Below the pieces are notes generated by a model. The model was not told the DNA's origin. It saw only the letters and a list, made by a program, of their open reading frames with translations, and made no database searches. A stretch of 64,000 bases of DNA, from contig CABUXJ010000004.1 of the NCBI GenBank assembly GCA_902495455.1, positions 50,527-114,526 of the forward strand, written 5' to 3'. The position numbers and the translations under genes are program-made. This document shows, piece by piece, positions 62,468-64,000 of this stretch. Source of the stretch: an uncultured Prevotella sp. GTDB taxonomy: Bacteria > Bacteroidota > Bacteroidia > Bacteroidales > Bacteroidaceae. Numbering within the stretch: the stretch's first letter is position 1; each line of letters begins with the position of its first letter.

Positions 62468-63805
62468 ATGAACTGGCAACAACTCATCACCAACAAGCGG
62501 CTCGGGCAGGAAGAGCGGCACAGCGAGCGGCATGACGACCGCACGGAATTCAAGCGCGACTACGACCGGCTGATATTCTCGGCACCTTTCCGCCGGCTGC
62601 AGAACAAGACACAGGTGTTTCCCCTGCCGGGAAGTGTTTTCGTCCACAACCGGCTGACCCACAGTCTTGAGGTGGCCAGTGTCGGCATGTCGCTCGGTGC
62701 GGATGTGGCGGCGCGGCTCATGGAGCGACGTCCGGAACTGCGGCAGACGATGATAGGTGAGATAGGTCAGATAGTCGCGACGGCATGCTTGGCCCACGAC
62801 CTCGGCAACCCGCCGTTCGGCCATTCCGGCGAGAAAGCCATACAGACGTTTTTCACCGAAGGTCCCGGACTGGCTTTGCGCGACAGGCTGAGTGACGGGC
62901 TGTGGAACGACATAACGCGCTTTGAGGGCAACGCCAACGCCTTCCGCATACTCACCCACCGCTTTTGCGGACGCCGGCAGGGCGGATTTGTCATGACATA
63001 CTCCACGCTGGCGTCGATAGTCAAATATCCCCATGAATCCGCCGCGGCCGGCAGTCACGGCAAGTTCGGATTCTTCGGCAGCGAGCGAGACACCTACGTG
63101 CGCATCGCCGAGGAAATGGGCATCCGCCGGCTGTCCGCCCCGGGTGAACCGTTGCGTTACGCCCGCCACCCGCTGGTCTATCTCGTCGAGGCGGCCGACG
63201 ACATCTGCTACGAGATAATGGACATTGAGGACGCCCACAAGCTGAAGATTTTGTCCTACGGGGAGACGGCCGACCTGCTGTTGGGATTCTTCGACGGCGC
63301 GACGCGGGAACGCATCATCCGGCGCATCGACGACGAACAGCTGACCGACGACAACGAGAAGGTGGTCTACATGCGCTCCTGCGTCATCGGCTGCCTGGAG
63401 CATGAATGTGTCGAAGCCTTCATAAAGCATGAACCGGAAATCCTCGACGGCAGCTTTGCCGGCTGTCTGCTTGACCATATCTCAGACGTCCCGCGCGAGG
63501 CATACCGCCGTTGCACGGGTGTGTCGAAGACGCGGATATATTGCAGCAAACCCGTTCTCGACGTCGAACTGTCGGGATATAAAATCATGGAGACGCTCAT
63601 GGAGCAGATGACCGAGGCCGCCGTCCATCCCGGACGCTTCTACTCCAAACAGCTCATCGGCCGCGTCAGCAGCCAGTATGATATCAGTTCGGAGGACCTC
63701 GAGACACGCATCATGGCCGTCATCGACTACATCAGCGGCATGACCGACGTCTACGCGCTCGACGTCTACCAGAAGATAAACGGCATCAGTCTGCCGATTG
63801 TTTAG
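62468..63805 (+). CDS. dgt: Deoxyguanosinetriphosphate triphosphohydrolase
   Basis: 445 residues, HD-domain dNTPase. Metal site: LTHSLEVASVG (first His), CLAHDLGNPPFGHSGE (HD pair) and a later LVEAADDICYEIMD Asp. N-terminal DYDRLIFSAPFRRLQNKTQVFP is typical of Dgt. It releases triphosphate from dGTP and lowers dNTP pools, sometimes limiting phage growth. Alone in its unit, with a terminator after it. Confidence 0.94.
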   Translation: MNWQQLITNKRLGQEERHSERHDDRTEFKRDYDRLIFSAPFRRLQNKTQVFPLPGSVFVHNRLTHSLEVASVGMSLGADVAARLMERRPELRQTMIGEIGQIVATACLAHDLGNPPFGHSGEKAIQTFFTEGPGLALRDRLSDGLWNDITRFEGNANAFRILTHRFCGRRQGGFVMTYSTLASIVKYPHESAAAGSHGKFGFFGSERDTYVRIAEEMGIRRLSAPGEPLRYARHPLVYLVEAADDICYEIMDIEDAHKLKILSYGETADLLLGFFDGATRERIIRRIDDEQLTDDNEKVVYMRSCVIGCLEHECVEAFIKHEPEILDGSFAGCLLDHISDVPREAYRRCTGVSKTRIYCSKPVLDVELSGYKIMETLMEQMTEAAVHPGRFYSKQLIGRVSSQYDISSEDLETRIMAVIDYISGMTDVYALDVYQKINGISLPIV

Positions 63806-63835
63806 CAAGAGCTCCCTGCAGTCGCTCTTGCAGAG

Positions 63836-63875
63836 GAGCTACCGTGGGCTTTGCCCGCGGTAACTCCTTTTATTT
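63836..63875 (+). terminator. Terminator after dgt
   Basis: 14-bp stem with one mismatch (63836-63849 and 63853-63866), 3-nt loop, then CTTTTATTT. Confidence 0.82.
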
Positions 63876-63913
63876 CGTCACGCCCCTTCTGTCAAGTTAG
63901 AAGTGCAACATCC

Positions 63914-63966
63914 CCTCCCCATCCTCCGCCCTTGGAGCGTAGCGGAAAGGACGGAGGATGGGGAGG
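63914..63966. repeat. 15-bp inverted repeat near the window end
   Basis: Perfect arms CCTCCCCATCCTCCG (63914-63928) and complement (63952-63966) around a 23-nt centre. It resembles the other CCTCCCC elements but has a different centre. Nothing else is supported up to base 64000. Confidence 0.78.
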
Positions 63967-64000
63967 AAAGCGAAGCTGTGAGTCATCCGGCAATACAAAA

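Overview
The window is a 64-kb piece of a Bacteroidales chromosome, most likely Prevotellaceae or a close relative. The evidence is the Bacteroidetes promoter signature (TTTG, about 19-20 nt, TAnnTTTG) before many genes, secreted proteins with type IX-secretion-like C-terminal tails, a paired glycine-lipid acyltransferase locus, and Bacteroidetes-specific families such as DUF4292 and membrane-bound AraC regulators. Almost all of it is chromosomal core. I see no phage, insertion sequence, CRISPR array or defence island.

Layout. 1-3.1 kb: 3' end of a secreted GH3 glycosidase with an inserted carbohydrate-binding module, a membrane-anchored AraC regulator and a small membrane protein. 3.4-7.6 kb: tRNA-Asn, an S41 processing protease, and glsB/glsA on the minus strand. 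8.5-26.3 kb: the division and cell-wall (dcw) cluster in the order mraZ, rsmH, ftsL-like, ftsI, murE, mraY, murD, ftsW, murG, murC, ftsQ, ftsA, ftsZ, followed by yqeY. 26.4-28.3 kb: two secreted proteins of unknown function. 29-32.4 kb: recO, tRNA-Glu, rpsT, gyrB. 32.5-36.5 kb: an orphan secreted protein with a rhamnosidase-like N-terminal domain, an outer-membrane-type protein overlapping a lipoprotein phosphoesterase, and an AraC regulator. 36.7-45.1 kb: trpS, an M48 protease, a WYL regulator, a long-chain acyl-CoA ligase, prfB, a 49-residue membrane peptide and a CYTH protein. 45.6-50.6 kb: the sufBCDS iron-sulfur operon. 50.7-54.2 kb: a small membrane protein, rnhB, an M20 deacylase and a retropepsin-like protein. 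54.4-59.2 kb (minus): dut, a TPR protein, a DUF4292 lipoprotein and an EnvC-like murein-hydrolase activator, apparently one operon. 59.5-61.6 kb (minus): a histidine kinase and response regulator. 62.5-63.8 kb: dgt.

The genes converge on envelope growth and division: precursor synthesis (murE, mraY, murD, murG, murC), septal synthesis (ftsI, ftsW, ftsQ, ftsL-like), the Z-ring (ftsA, ftsZ) and septal hydrolysis control (envC-like).

The most unusual aspect is the density of repeated DNA between, and sometimes inside, these core genes. At least six families are visible: GC-rich islands sharing a GCACGCC core (five copies), palindromic CCCTCCCC and CCCTCCC elements often paired in inverted orientation, GTCGCGACC elements, CGCAAAG inverted repeats with arms up to 49 bp, long ATTCTTGTAT inverted repeats, and an element that carries its own -33/-7-like promoter. 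Three of the repeat insertions reach into dcw proteins: an in-frame insert of about 80 codons inside rsmH, and repeat-encoded C-terminal tails on ftsW and mraZ. Five 22-bp tandem units lie between ftsA and ftsZ. These repeats, rather than a new gene cluster, are the main candidate novelty here. All functional calls come from reading the sequence alone; no database search was run.
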